DNA of 64,000 bases from positions 186,001 through 250,000 of the forward strand of contig JADJTY010000005.1 of assembly GCA_016710935.1 (NCBI GenBank), written 5' to 3'. The DNA is from Chitinophagaceae bacterium (GTDB lineage Bacteria; Bacteroidota; Bacteroidia; Chitinophagales; Chitinophagaceae). The notes beneath the pieces are model-generated. The model searched no databases, was not told the DNA's origin, and saw nothing but the letters and a program-made list of their open reading frames with translations. Positions 1-9,318 of this stretch are shown here, piece after piece. A program made the translations under genes and the position numbers. Within the stretch, counting starts at the first letter, position 1, and each line of letters begins with the position of its first letter.

Positions 1-269
1 TTACCCTGATCGCATTGCAGGCCATGACACCGAACGCCATTGCCGACAACTTTCACACCACCCGCCAGGCTGTTTCAAAACACCTGCGCATTTTAACGGA
101 GTGTGAACTGGTAAAACAGAAACAGGAAGGCAGGGAAATTTATTATTCGCTTGAAGTTGAAAAAATGAAAGAGATCGATATTTGGGTTGACCAGTTCAGA
201 AAGATCTGGGAAACCCGGTTCAATCAACTTGACCAGGTATTAGCAACCATTAAAAAACAAAAAAAATGA
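1..269 (+). CDS. ArsR-family HTH transcriptional regulator, 5'-truncated by window edge
   Basis: The reading frame is open from base 3, so the N-terminus lies outside the window. The visible part is the C-terminal half of a winged-helix ArsR/SmtB-type repressor: the recognition-helix region TTRQAVSKHLRIL, then the wing (QEGREIYYSLE) and a dimerisation helix ending in a Lys-rich tail. No metal-binding cysteine pair is visible in this part. The stop overlaps the next start as ATGA, so it is translationally coupled to the AHSA1 gene. ArsR-AHSA1 pairs of this kind are common in Bacteroidota, where the regulator probably controls its own operon. The ligand is unknown. Confidence 0.85.
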   Translation, partial: TLIALQAMTPNAIADNFHTTRQAVSKHLRILTECELVKQKQEGREIYYSLEVEKMKEIDIWVDQFRKIWETRFNQLDQVLATIKKQKK

Positions 270-766
270 GCGACTTATTATTTGATTTTACGCTTGACAA
301 AGCAACAAAAACAGTTTACATAACCCGTGAATTTGATGCTGAACTTTCGCTGGTATGGGATGCTTTTACCAAAGCAGAGATCCTTGACCAATGGGTGGCG
401 CCCAAACCCTGGACTTCCAGAACAAAATACCAGGATTTTAAAGTGGGTGGCAAAAGATTTTATGCCATGGTAAGCCCGGAAGGACAGGAACGTTGGGCAT
501 TACAGGAATACCTTTCCATTACCCCAACAACAAACTTTAAAATGTATAATGCTTTTGCAGACGAAGCGGAAAACCCGGAATTACCAGGCTCTGAGTGGGA
601 TCATACCTTCAGCGAACAAGGTAATTCAACTTCGCCCGGAACTACAGTGAGCATTACTATTTACAATGAATCGCTTGACCGTTTGGAAAAGATGATTGAA
701 ATGGGCTTTACAGAAGGATTCAAAATGTCAATGAGCAATCTGGAAAACCTGTTGGCATCCCGATAG
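266..766 (+). CDS. AHSA1/SRPBCC-domain protein
   Basis: 166 aa, the usual length of a single-domain AHSA1 (Aha1 C-terminal-like, Bet v1 fold) protein. The family signature is visible: N-terminal REFDAELSLVWDAFT, then WVAPKPW, a VGGKRFYAM strand, and a C-terminal amphipathic helix (EGFKMSMSNLENLL). The fold forms a hydrophobic cavity; bacterial members are thought to bind small hydrophobic ligands, but no specific ligand can be named. It overlaps the upstream ArsR gene by 4 bp and is probably coexpressed. The final codons and the TAG stop lie inside a palindromic hairpin (759-793), so the repeat encodes the end of the protein. Confidence 0.85.
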   Translation: MSDLLFDFTLDKATKTVYITREFDAELSLVWDAFTKAEILDQWVAPKPWTSRTKYQDFKVGGKRFYAMVSPEGQERWALQEYLSITPTTNFKMYNAFADEAENPELPGSEWDHTFSEQGNSTSPGTTVSITIYNESLDRLEKMIEMGFTEGFKMSMSNLENLLASR

Positions 767-793
767 CCCTGCCTGTCGGCAGGCAGGTATCGG
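759..793. repeat. Palindromic intergenic repeat overlapping a stop codon
   Basis: CCTGCCTG (768-775) pairs with CAGGCAGG (780-787) around a TCGG loop. An outer stem CCGATA (760-765) / TATCGG (788-793) extends it with a 2-nt bulge. The TAG stop of the AHSA1 gene (764-766) lies in the outer stem. A related hairpin occurs inside a methyltransferase gene at 22053-22069. No T-run follows, so it is more like a dispersed palindrome than a standard terminator. The rest of 794-977 holds no gene that I can support. Confidence 0.75.
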
Positions 794-977
794 AACAGGG
801 ATGAAAAGGTAAAGTAAGCACCTCTTAATTATATGTAGGTTTGAGCAAAGCATTGTAAAGCTAAACAAAGAAGTAATTAAAGATTGAAACATAACCGGTT
901 TATTAAAATTCACTAATTGCATGTATACTAAATAAACTCCACGGCTTTTATTTTCAAAAAAACACATAATTTTAGCC

Positions 978-2639
978 ATGCAAAAGCCAAACCTTACTGG
1001 TACCTCCTCTCTGTTTTTTCTGGTATTTTTAGCCGCCGTTTTGTTTATCCCTTTCCTGGGTAATGTGCATCTTTTTGACTGGGATGAAATTAATTTTGCA
1101 GAGATAGCACGTGAAATGGTTGTTACAGATAAATACAGCCAGCCACAAATCAATTTCGAATCTTTTACCGAAAAACCTCCACTTTATTTCTGGCTACAGG
1201 CAGGCTGCATGAACCTGTTTGGGGTTAATGAATTTTCGGCACGCCTGCCAAATGCGCTCCTGGGCATGCTTGTACTGCCGGTTCTTTTTTTAACCGGCCG
1301 CAAATTAAAAGATAATTCGTTCGGTTTTTTATGGGCAATTATTTATGCCTGCACCATTCTTCCTCATCTATATTTTAAATCGGGCATTATTGATCCGTGG
1401 TTTAATTTTTTTATTTTCCTGTCTATTTATGGTTTAATAATAGCTGCTGATAAAAAAAGAGAAAACCTATCAAATATAAAATGGCTTATATTCGGCGGTG
1501 CCATGTCGGGTTTGGCGGTTTTAACCAAGGGACCAGTAGCGCTTATTCTTACCGGGCTTACATTTGGTGTTTATTGGGTGCTTAACAGGTTTCGGTGGTT
1601 TATTAGCCTGCCACAATTATTGCTGTTTATTTTTTCTGCTTTAGCAACAGCAGGCCTTTGGTTGGGTATTGATTACCTGCAGCATGGCGATAAATTTTTA
1701 AAAGAATTTACCGTGCGCCAATGGGAGCTGTTAACCACTGCAGATGCCGGGCACGGTGGTTTTTTCTTTTATCACTTTGTAGTTTTATTTTTCGGATGTT
1801 TTCCTGCCACCGCTTTTTTTATTCAGGCAATGGTAAAGAAAGAAGCAGCAGATAAGCGCTTTACAGATTTTAAAAAATGGATGGTCATTTTTTTCTGGGT
1901 GGTGCTGGTGGTTTTTACATTGGTGCAAACAAAAATTGTTCATTACTCCTCTTTGTGCTACTACCCTGTAAGTTTTTTGGCGGCTGTTAGTTTACATAAT
2001 ATCATCACCAAAAAATGGGTTTTAAATGGATGGGTTAAAACAATAACCATCATAACAGCATTCCCATTTGTACTGGCACCTTTTGCTGCTGCATATTTTG
2101 GTCAGCACATGTCGCAATTAAAACCGCTTTTAAAACAAGATGCGTTTGCAACAGAGAATATACAGGCACAGGTACAATGGAGCGGCTGGGAATTTTTACC
2201 GGGCCTTTTTCTTTTAACGGCACTGGTTTTATGTTTTTTATATTTCAGGAGGCAAAAAATACAAAGGGCGGTTTGGGTTTTACTGGGTGGTTCACTTATT
2301 TTTATTCAGCTTACACTCTTCTTTTTGATTGGCAATATTGAAGCCATCAGCCAGCGGGCCAGTATTGAATTCTGGCAGGCACATGCAACAGAGGATTGCT
2401 ACATGACTTCTTTTCAATATAAAACCTATACACATTATTTTTACGGAAGTATGAAGCCACAACTGAATAAAAACTATACTAATTATGAATGGCTGCTGAA
2501 AGGTGATATTGACAAACCGGTTTACATTTCGTGTAAGGTAACCAGTAAAGAAGCACTTGAAAAAGAATTAACGGACGCCGTTTTTCTATATAACAAAAAC
2601 GGTTTTTATTTTTATAAAAGAACTCCTCAGCTTAAATAA
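978..2639 (+). CDS. GT39/ArnT-like polyprenyl-phosphate-sugar glycosyltransferase
   Basis: 553 aa integral membrane protein with about 10-12 hydrophobic segments. The first periplasmic loop has the acidic motif LFDWDEINFAEIAREM, followed by EKPPLYFWLQ, both typical of the PMT/ArnT (GT39) family, which transfers a sugar from a polyprenyl-phosphate donor on the outer face of the inner membrane. It is followed by a convergent GT2 gene (12-bp 3' overlap) of the kind that makes such donors, and by a PAP2 phosphatase. The acceptor, lipid A or protein, cannot be told from sequence. A second GT39 gene lies at 17.5-19.2 kb. The ATG at 978 is the first plausible start, and hydrophobic segment 1 follows directly. 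Confidence 0.85.
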   Translation: MQKPNLTGTSSLFFLVFLAAVLFIPFLGNVHLFDWDEINFAEIAREMVVTDKYSQPQINFESFTEKPPLYFWLQAGCMNLFGVNEFSARLPNALLGMLVLPVLFLTGRKLKDNSFGFLWAIIYACTILPHLYFKSGIIDPWFNFFIFLSIYGLIIAADKKRENLSNIKWLIFGGAMSGLAVLTKGPVALILTGLTFGVYWVLNRFRWFISLPQLLLFIFSALATAGLWLGIDYLQHGDKFLKEFTVRQWELLTTADAGHGGFFFYHFVVLFFGCFPATAFFIQAMVKKEAADKRFTDFKKWMVIFFWVVLVVFTLVQTKIVHYSSLCYYPVSFLAAVSLHNIITKKWVLNGWVKTITIITAFPFVLAPFAAAYFGQHMSQLKPLLKQDAFATENIQAQVQWSGWEFLPGLFLLTALVLCFLYFRRQKIQRAVWVLLGGSLIFIQLTLFFLIGNIEAISQRASIEFWQAHATEDCYMTSFQYKTYTHYFYGSMKPQLNKNYTNYEWLLKGDIDKPVYISCKVTSKEALEKELTDAVFLYNKNGFYFYKRTPQLK

Positions 2640-3367
2640 GCAGGCTTGTACAGGCCCCATTTAGAGAGTCGGTATTGCATACTTACTTTTAGTACACCCA
2701 AACCATAAATAGCGCTTCGCTTAAAATTGATAGAAGATGCTTCGGGAAAATATTTTGTAGGGCAGGTAATTTCTCCAATTTCAAAACCTTTATTAAATAT
2801 CTGTGCTGCCATCTGGTTATCAAAAATAAAATCATCAGAGTTGAGTTCATAATTGATATTATTGAGCACCTCTTTTGAAAAAGCCCTGTAGCCTGTATGA
2901 TACTCGGAAAGCTTTTGGTTAAGCAATATGTTCTGTATCAGTGTAAGTATCCTGTTGGTAACATACTTATACCAGGGCATGCCACCTTTAAGCGCCCCCT
3001 TGCCCAAAATGCGTGACCCAAATACAACCGGATACACACCATTGGCAATGATATAAGCTATGCTGTGAATTAATTTGGGAGTGTACTGGTAATCGGGATG
3101 CAGCATAATAACGATATCTGCATTTAATTCTTTTGCCTTATTGTAACAGCTTTTTTGATTGCCGCCATAGCCTTTGTTTTGTTCATGAACAACAATATGT
3201 TTAATGTTAAGCGCTGCTGCCACTTCGGTTGTATTATCAATGCTGTTATCATCAACCAATACAATATCATCAACGATATCAAATGGAATTTCATTGTAAG
3301 TTTGCTCAATGGTTTTGGCCGCATTATAAGCCGGAAGCACTATCACCAGTTTTTTACCCAGTATCAT
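2627..3367 (-). CDS. GT2 family glycosyltransferase (DPM1-like)
   Basis: 246 aa GT-A fold enzyme. The N-terminal VIVLPAYNAAKTIEQTYNEIP and the DxD-type VLVDDNSIDNT are the nucleotide-sugar site. HPDYQYTP and GSRILGKGALKGGMPWYKYVTNR match dolichyl/undecaprenyl-phosphate hexose synthases that lack a C-terminal membrane domain. The likely role is to charge a polyprenyl phosphate on the cytoplasmic side with a hexose. Its 3' end overlaps the convergent GT39 gene by 12 bp, and the two could act as donor synthase and transferase. The sugar is not predictable. A near-consensus -7 box (TACCTTCG on the minus strand, 3384-3391) lies just upstream. Confidence 0.88.
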   Translation of the reverse strand: MILGKKLVIVLPAYNAAKTIEQTYNEIPFDIVDDIVLVDDNSIDNTTEVAAALNIKHIVVHEQNKGYGGNQKSCYNKAKELNADIVIMLHPDYQYTPKLIHSIAYIIANGVYPVVFGSRILGKGALKGGMPWYKYVTNRILTLIQNILLNQKLSEYHTGYRAFSKEVLNNINYELNSDDFIFDNQMAAQIFNKGFEIGEITCPTKYFPEASSINFKRSAIYGLGVLKVSMQYRLSKWGLYKPAYLS

Positions 3368-3480
3368 TTGTTTGAATTATGCCCGAAGGTATTTAAAAAA
3401 AAACATTTCCAATTAACTGAAAATAACCAATAGTGTAATTTGTTTATGAATACCTTTGATCATCATCGCTAAACAGTATT

Positions 3481-4125
3481 ATGAAAATTAAAAAGCCGGT
3501 CTTTTACCGGAACATCACCTTCTTTAGCCTTTACCTGCTTTTTTTTATCGGAGTTGCTGTAACCGTTATGTTTAATACAAAAAAAGATACCTTTCTTTTT
3601 ATAAACGGGGCCCACCATCCCTTCTCCGATTTTTTTTTCAGCGCTTTCACTTTAATGGGTGATGGCATTTTTATTATAGCGTTAGCCTTATTCATGTTTG
3701 TGTTAAAATTTAAACGTTTGGCCCTGGGCTTACTTACCAGCTATCTTATTTCCGGCCTGATTGTACAGGTGATTAAGCGGCTTATCAATTTTCCCCGGCC
3801 CGCCGGTTTTTTACCCGACCCTTCTGTTATCCACACTGTTTACGCAGCTTCACTTAACCATCATAATTCATTTCCATCTGGCCATACCACATCGGCTTTT
3901 GCAGCAGCAGTTATCATATCGTTATATTCCGGTAAAAGTTCTGTTGCAGTTATCACAATTATTATAGCCTGCCTGGTTGGTTACTCCAGGGTTTACCTGG
4001 GGCAGCATTTTGTTGAAGATGTATTGGCAGGTTCCTTTGTTGGAGTTATTGCAGGCACTTTTTGTTACTGGCTTCAGGAAAGGCTTTTAGCCAAAAGCTA
4101 TGAAAAACATAATTGGGGAAAATAA
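3481..4125 (+). CDS. PAP2-superfamily membrane phosphatase
   Basis: 214 aa, about six membrane segments. All three acid-phosphatase motifs are present: KRLINFPRP (K-x6-RP), FPSGHTTSAF (PSGH) and SRVYLGQHFVED (SR-x5-H-x3-D). Enzymes of this type remove phosphate from lipid phosphates or diphosphates such as undecaprenyl-PP or lipid A phosphate at the outer face of the inner membrane. It sits next to the polyprenyl-sugar glycosyltransferases, which fits lipid-carrier recycling or envelope modification. A TACCTTTG -7 promoter box lies at 3451-3458, but no good upstream TTG element pairs with it. The substrate is inferred only. Confidence 0.88.
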   Translation: MKIKKPVFYRNITFFSLYLLFFIGVAVTVMFNTKKDTFLFINGAHHPFSDFFFSAFTLMGDGIFIIALALFMFVLKFKRLALGLLTSYLISGLIVQVIKRLINFPRPAGFLPDPSVIHTVYAASLNHHNSFPSGHTTSAFAAAVIISLYSGKSSVAVITIIIACLVGYSRVYLGQHFVEDVLAGSFVGVIAGTFCYWLQERLLAKSYEKHNWGK

Positions 4126-4216
4126 TAACAGTAAAATGACGTGGTACAGCCTGCAGTAGAATAATATCGGCAATTAAAAAAGCCATTGCCATAAATTTCC
4201 CCGAAATTTATGGAAC

Positions 4217-5776
4217 ATGAGCCTGTTAAACCGCAAATCGAGGTTTTTCTATTTATCTTTTCTTAAGCACGACTTTAAGGCAAGCATCACTGTATTTTTC
4301 GTAGCCCTGCCACTTTGTTTGGGTATTGCACTGGCATCGGGCGTACCCATGTACAGCGGTTTGCTGGCCGGTATCATTGGTGGCATTGTGGTAACACTCA
4401 TTAGTAAATCTCAATTGAGTGTAAGCGGACCCGCAGCCGGGCTAACAGCCATTTGTGCTGCAGCCATCACCAATATGGGTGCAATTGAAATTTTCTTCTT
4501 ATCAGTGGCAGTTGCCGGGTTGCTGCAAATATTGCTGGGTATTTTTCGTTTGGGCGGATTTACCCATTTCATTCCGTCGGCAGTTATAAAGGGTATGCTT
4601 ACAGCAATTGGCATCATACTCATGTCTAAACAAATACCGGCCCTTATTGGTTATGACAAGCCCGAATTCTGGTCGAATGAATTGTTTAACATCATTACCC
4701 TTAAACATGTTTTTAGCAATATAGACAGTTTGTATAAACACAGTTCGGTGGGTGTAATGCTGATTGCCCTGCTCTCTATTATACTGCTTTACTTATGGAA
4801 AAGAACCCTGGCAAAAAAAATAAGTTTTCTGCCTACCTCTTTTATTACAGTTTTGTTTGGGGTGCTGCTTGCATTTATGTTTCAGCATTACATTCCACAA
4901 ATTACCCTTAAGCCTACCCAGTTTGTAAGCATACCAAAAAATATTTTTTCGCAGATCAGTTTCCCGCAGTTTGATGCCCTCTTCAGCAATACAGAAATAT
5001 GGCGCAATGCGGTAGTGATCTGTTTTGTAGCAACGCTTGAAACACTCCTGAGCATTGCAGCCATTGATAAACTTGACCCCTACAACCGCATTACGCCACA
5101 GAACCGGGAACTGGTGGCACAGGGCACCGGAAATTTTTTGAGCGGCTTGCTGGGCGGCATTCCTATCACAGCAGTCATTGTAAGAAGCGCGGCCAATGCT
5201 GAAGCGGGTGCCAAAACAAAAATGGCATCCTTTGCGCATGGTGTTTGGTTATTGCTGGCGGTGTTATTTGCCATACCGCTGATCAACCTGATACCCTATT
5301 GTGTTTTGTCTGTCATTCTCATCCGCACCGGTTATAACCTGGCAAAACCAAAAATGATCATATCGGTTTATAAACAGGGACGGGAACAGTTCCTGCCTTT
5401 TATTATTACTGTAATTGCCATTCTGTTTACCGATCTGCTGATCGGTGTGATAATAGGAATGGGTTACTCCATTTATTTTTTAGTGAAGCATACTTACCGG
5501 GCAGGATTTACCATGAGCGAAAAAACCGTAGGACATATTCAACATTTCAACATTGACCTTGCGCTGAATGTTAGTTTTTTAAACAAGAAGAAATGTATGG
5601 AAATGCTCGACAGTCTGCCACCCTATGCCGTGGTGGAAATAAACGGAAGCAACAGTGTGTACATTGACCGGGATTTGCTGGAAATTTTCCAGGACTTTAA
5701 GGCAAAGGCGCACCAGAAGCATATTCAGCTTATTTTAAAAGATATACCCGAAGTAGAGACCATTGAGTTGCATTGA
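4217..5776 (+). CDS. SulP-family (SLC26-like) anion transporter with STAS domain
   Basis: 519 aa. The N-terminal two thirds is a SulP transporter domain with the signature region VPMYSGLLAGIIGG and SGPAAGLTAICAA and about 12-14 hydrophobic segments. The last ~90 residues form a short STAS domain (VSFLNKKKCMEML through VEINGSNSVYIDRDLLEIF). SulP proteins carry sulfate, bicarbonate or other anions across the inner membrane. No carbonic anhydrase or sulfate-assimilation gene is adjacent, so the anion is undetermined. Gene length and domain order are normal for Bacteroidota members. Confidence 0.9.
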   Translation: MSLLNRKSRFFYLSFLKHDFKASITVFFVALPLCLGIALASGVPMYSGLLAGIIGGIVVTLISKSQLSVSGPAAGLTAICAAAITNMGAIEIFFLSVAVAGLLQILLGIFRLGGFTHFIPSAVIKGMLTAIGIILMSKQIPALIGYDKPEFWSNELFNIITLKHVFSNIDSLYKHSSVGVMLIALLSIILLYLWKRTLAKKISFLPTSFITVLFGVLLAFMFQHYIPQITLKPTQFVSIPKNIFSQISFPQFDALFSNTEIWRNAVVICFVATLETLLSIAAIDKLDPYNRITPQNRELVAQGTGNFLSGLLGGIPITAVIVRSAANAEAGAKTKMASFAHGVWLLLAVLFAIPLINLIPYCVLSVILIRTGYNLAKPKMIISVYKQGREQFLPFIITVIAILFTDLLIGVIIGMGYSIYFLVKHTYRAGFTMSEKTVGHIQHFNIDLALNVSFLNKKKCMEMLDSLPPYAVVEINGSNSVYIDRDLLEIFQDFKAKAHQKHIQLILKDIPEVETIELH

Positions 5777-5911
5777 TCAAAAGTGCAGTACAAAAAGGCG
5801 AATACGACATTGAAGAAAACCAACATTAAAATTTAAAACCGGATAAAAAGGTTCGTATATTTAATTGTAAGCGGGAATTCTACAAACATCAACAAAATAT
5901 TTTACAGGAAC

Positions 5912-6646
5912 ATGATGCGGACAATCATACTGACAACAACATTAGTTTTTTTTCTTACCCATATTTTCGGACAACATGCGAAACTTAAAATTTCACCTTT
6001 AACAGGAGATTTTTACATTTACACCACTTACAATACTTACCAGGAAAGCCAGGTGCCGGCAAACGGGATGTACCTGGTTACCAACGATGGTGTGGTTATG
6101 TTTGACACACCCTGGGATACCACACAATTTCAACCATTACTGGACAGTATCAGATCAAAGCATAATAAAAATGTGATCATGTGCTTTGCAACGCATTGGC
6201 ATAGCGACAAAACTGCGGGACTTGAATATTACAGGCAACAGGGAATTAAAACCTATACTACTGTCCTTACGGATGAATTGAGTAAAAAGAATGATAAAAA
6301 AAGGGCTGAATTTTTAATGACCAAGGATACGGTCTTCCATACCGGGCAATATGCTTTTGAAACCTACTACCCCGGACAGGGACATACCGTTGACAATATT
6401 ATCATATGGTTTGAGAAAGAAAAAATCCTATACGGTGGTTGCTTAATAAAAGGTGCTGATGATGATAACCTGGGTTATACAGATGATGGAAATGTAATTG
6501 AATATGCCTCTACGCTAAAAAAAGTTCAGAAAAAATGCCGGCAACCGCAGTTTATCATCATAGCACACAACGACTGGAAAAACACACATTCATTGAAGCA
6601 TTCTTTGAAGATGGCAAAAGAACTTAAAAAGAAAAACAACGGCTAA
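5912..6646 (+). CDS. Subclass B1 metallo-beta-lactamase, exported
   Basis: 244 aa with an N-terminal signal peptide ending near residue 20 (HIFGQ). All six B1 zinc ligands are present: H95, H97 and D99 in the THWHSDKTAG motif, H158 in GQGHTVDN, C177 in YGGCLIK and H219 in IIAHNDW. A complete H-x-H-x-D with the Cys in the Zn2 site separates it from B2, B3 and glyoxalase-type relatives. It should hydrolyse beta-lactams, carbapenems included, in the periplasm. No mobile element or resistance gene lies next to it, so it looks like an intrinsic chromosomal enzyme. A second ATG at 5915 is an alternative start. It is convergent with the BNR gene. Confidence 0.87.
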   Translation: MMRTIILTTTLVFFLTHIFGQHAKLKISPLTGDFYIYTTYNTYQESQVPANGMYLVTNDGVVMFDTPWDTTQFQPLLDSIRSKHNKNVIMCFATHWHSDKTAGLEYYRQQGIKTYTTVLTDELSKKNDKKRAEFLMTKDTVFHTGQYAFETYYPGQGHTVDNIIIWFEKEKILYGGCLIKGADDDNLGYTDDGNVIEYASTLKKVQKKCRQPQFIIIAHNDWKNTHSLKHSLKMAKELKKKNNG

Positions 6647-6718
6647 TTTTATTTTCCCGGCATCCCAGGCTTACAAAAGCCATAGCACGGCTCATTCTCT
6701 TCACGCCATTTTTCAGCA

Positions 6719-6751
6719 CGGGTTTTTAAGCGTAATGTTTTTAAAAACCCG
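6719..6751. repeat. Perfect 11-bp inverted repeat between convergent genes
   Basis: CGGGTTTTTAA (6719-6729) pairs with TTAAAAACCCG (6741-6751) over an 11-nt loop. Followed by TTATTTTTT on the + strand, it could be a terminator for the metallo-beta-lactamase transcript. If the BNR gene really continues to 6649 after a frameshift, the repeat would be coding sequence instead. Confidence 0.5.
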
Positions 6752-6754
6752 CTG

Positions 6755-9271
6755 TTATTTTTTCTCCATCATTTTATCATATAACTTTTGTATCTCTTTT
6801 AATTTAGTGATGTAAATACTGCGGCCATGTGTTCCAATTACCAGTTCATTTTCACGCTGCTGAACGGCTATATCATGCACGGATGCAAGGGGCAGGTTGT
6901 TATCCAGCGTTAAAAAAGATTTGCCCATATTAAAGGAAGCGTACAACCCATTGTCAGTTCCCACATAAATAATATATTCCTTCTTAGGATCCTCTGTTAC
7001 CACATTAATGGGCTCCATGGGCAGATCATTTCCCAGCTGCGTCCAGGTGTTTCCGAAATCTTCACTCACCAATAAATAAGCACCAAAATGATCTCTGCGG
7101 TAACCGTTTAAAGAAACATACACCCTTCCTTCTTTAAAAGCAGAAGGCGTAACCCGGCTTACATACAAGCCCTGCAACATCTTTGGCAGGTTGGTATTTA
7201 TTTTAGTCCAGTTATACCCTGCATCTTTACTTACATGAATATTTCCATCATCGGTACCAACATATAGTAATCCAAATTTCATGGGCGATTCAACCAGTGT
7301 GGTGGCAGTACCAAAAGGCACATCGCCTTCTACACTTCCGTTGGTAAGGTCGTTACTGAGCGTTTCCAGGTTCTCGCCTTTTAACAAACTGCGGTGAAAC
7401 CTGTTGGTGCCGTAATAAAAAATATCCTGGTTGTGTTTGCTAAGCCAGATGGGCGTTTGCCAGTTAAAGCGGTATTTAGGTTCACCAATATCCGGGCGTG
7501 GATAAATAAATAAGCGCCTGCCCGCAGGGCCCTGTGGGCCACCTTCGGTACTCCTGCGGCCATAAAAACCAAACTGCGATCCGGTGTAGGCCGTTTTATT
7601 ATCCCTGGTATCTACCTGCACCTGCATACCATCGCCACCGCCAATTTGTTTCCAGGGGTACACACCTTCATAATCCCACTGGCTTATATCTTTGGCCGTT
7701 GAGGGCCCATACCAGGTGCCGTTATCCTGCAGTCCGCCATAAATATTATAAGGCTTTGCATCATCTACTGTTATTTTATAAAACTGCCCAACGGATGGGG
7801 TGTTGGCTTTAAACCAATGCTCACCATTATCGTAAGTAACATTGCAGCCGCCATCGTTTCCGGCTATCCAGTGACTGTCTTTGTTGGGGTTCATCCAGCA
7901 GCCGTGCCAGTCGGCATGGGTGGCATCATTATCGGTTGATTTAAATGTTTTACCGCCATCGGTGCTTAATAAAAGATCATACCCGCTGATCACTATTTTA
8001 TCTGCATTGGTATTACTTACCGAGATCTTTCCAAAATAGTAACCATAGGTATTGTAAGTGTTCAGGCCCTTTGTATTCACCTTTCGCCAGCTAATGCCGG
8101 CATCATCACTGCGGTACACTTCGCAACCAATGATGGGGGTTTCAAACAAAGCCGTGTTGGCATCAAAAAGGTAATTGTAAATTTCCGTTGGTTTTATCTT
8201 ATCGGTTTTAACCAGTTCTTTTACTGTTGCAGCGGTGTACTTTTCTTTAAAATTATTTTTAAACAGGAAGCTGTCTAATTTTTTATCATCCAGCGCTGCA
8301 AAGCTTTCTTTGGTAAGGTCCTTAAAATTTTTAAGCACATAATTCGTATCGGTTTTTTTCTGCGCAGTATCCGGCCTGCGGCCCTGGTTATCCAATGTTG
8401 CATAAATGATATTGGGATTGGCTGCAAATACTGCTACCCCAATTCTGCCCAGGCCATCCCCAGCCGGAAAACCACTACCGGCAGCGGATACATGCTTCCA
8501 GGTATTTCCTCCATCGATACTTTTATAAATGCCTGTTGTTTTCCCTCCTTCTTCAAAATTCCATGCCCTGCGGGTGCGGTACCACATGGCAGCGTACAAT
8601 TCATCCGGATTTTTGGGATTGATATCCATATCCACTGCGCCGGTATTTTCATCCACGTATAAAGTTTGTTTCCAGGTTTTGCCGCCGTCGGTTGTTTTGT
8701 AAATGCCTCTTTCTTTATTTGAAGAATATAAATGACCGAGTACGGCTACCCAGGCAATATTATTATCGGTTGGGTGCAGGTTTATTTTTCCAATATGGTG
8801 ACTTTCAGGCAGGCCGGATTGTTCCCAGGTTTTGCCTTTATCAACACTTTTATAAACACCCAGGCCACTGTAAGAAGAGCGGCTGCTATTGGCTTCACCC
8901 GTGCCTATCCAGATGATCCCATCGCTCCAGTTAACCGCAATATCTCCAATACCAAAGGCATTTTCTTTATCAAACACCGGCACTAAACTTTGGCCATTGT
9001 TTTTGGTGTACCACAAGCCGCCCGTGGCATAAGCCACATAAAACTCGGTAGGGTCAGCCGGGTTCACATCTACATCTACTACCCTGCCGCTCATAACGCT
9101 GGGGCCCACATTACGGAATTTAATACTGTAAAGCGTGGTATCCTTCTCCAACAATTTTCTTTTCTGTAAACCGTTTGATCTTTCGGCAGCAGTACTGGGT
9201 TTTACCTGTGCCTGCACAGAATTAACAATTACTAAAAGCAGTATTATTGTAAATTTGAAAAGATTTTTCAT
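6755..9271 (-). CDS. Exported BNR/sortilin-type beta-propeller protein, C-terminus possibly frameshifted
   Basis: About 838 aa from the ATG at 9271, which gives a good signal peptide (MKNLFKFTIILLLVIVNSVQAQ); a longer start at 9304 adds 11 unlikely residues. The body is a series of BNR/Asp-box repeats of S-x-D-x-G-x-T-W type (KSVDKGKTWEQ, KTTDGGKTWKQ, KSIDGGNTWKH, RSDDAGISWRK, VSKDAGYNWTK, VSEDFGNTWTQ), so it folds as one or two large beta-propellers resembling Vps10/sortilin or oligoxyloglucan cellobiohydrolase domains. Substrate unknown. At the 3' end an A6 tract precedes the stop. With one A fewer the frame would run about 35 codons further, to 6649, three bases from the convergent lactamase stop. 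Confidence 0.85.
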   Translation of the reverse strand: MKNLFKFTIILLLVIVNSVQAQVKPSTAAERSNGLQKRKLLEKDTTLYSIKFRNVGPSVMSGRVVDVDVNPADPTEFYVAYATGGLWYTKNNGQSLVPVFDKENAFGIGDIAVNWSDGIIWIGTGEANSSRSSYSGLGVYKSVDKGKTWEQSGLPESHHIGKINLHPTDNNIAWVAVLGHLYSSNKERGIYKTTDGGKTWKQTLYVDENTGAVDMDINPKNPDELYAAMWYRTRRAWNFEEGGKTTGIYKSIDGGNTWKHVSAAGSGFPAGDGLGRIGVAVFAANPNIIYATLDNQGRRPDTAQKKTDTNYVLKNFKDLTKESFAALDDKKLDSFLFKNNFKEKYTAATVKELVKTDKIKPTEIYNYLFDANTALFETPIIGCEVYRSDDAGISWRKVNTKGLNTYNTYGYYFGKISVSNTNADKIVISGYDLLLSTDGGKTFKSTDNDATHADWHGCWMNPNKDSHWIAGNDGGCNVTYDNGEHWFKANTPSVGQFYKITVDDAKPYNIYGGLQDNGTWYGPSTAKDISQWDYEGVYPWKQIGGGDGMQVQVDTRDNKTAYTGSQFGFYGRRSTEGGPQGPAGRRLFIYPRPDIGEPKYRFNWQTPIWLSKHNQDIFYYGTNRFHRSLLKGENLETLSNDLTNGSVEGDVPFGTATTLVESPMKFGLLYVGTDDGNIHVSKDAGYNWTKINTNLPKMLQGLYVSRVTPSAFKEGRVYVSLNGYRRDHFGAYLLVSEDFGNTWTQLGNDLPMEPINVVTEDPKKEYIIYVGTDNGLYASFNMGKSFLTLDNNLPLASVHDIAVQQRENELVIGTHGRSIYITKLKEIQKLYDKMMEKK

Positions 9272-9318
9272 CCTTGGTTGTTTTGGTTTGAAATGAGCAA
9301 ACAATTAAAAAGCAGTTT

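Noticed and set aside
728..1153. Long minus-strand frame across the AHSA1 hairpin and the GT39 start
   Set aside because: It runs through the palindromic repeat and the GT39 start region and shows no protein-like pattern.
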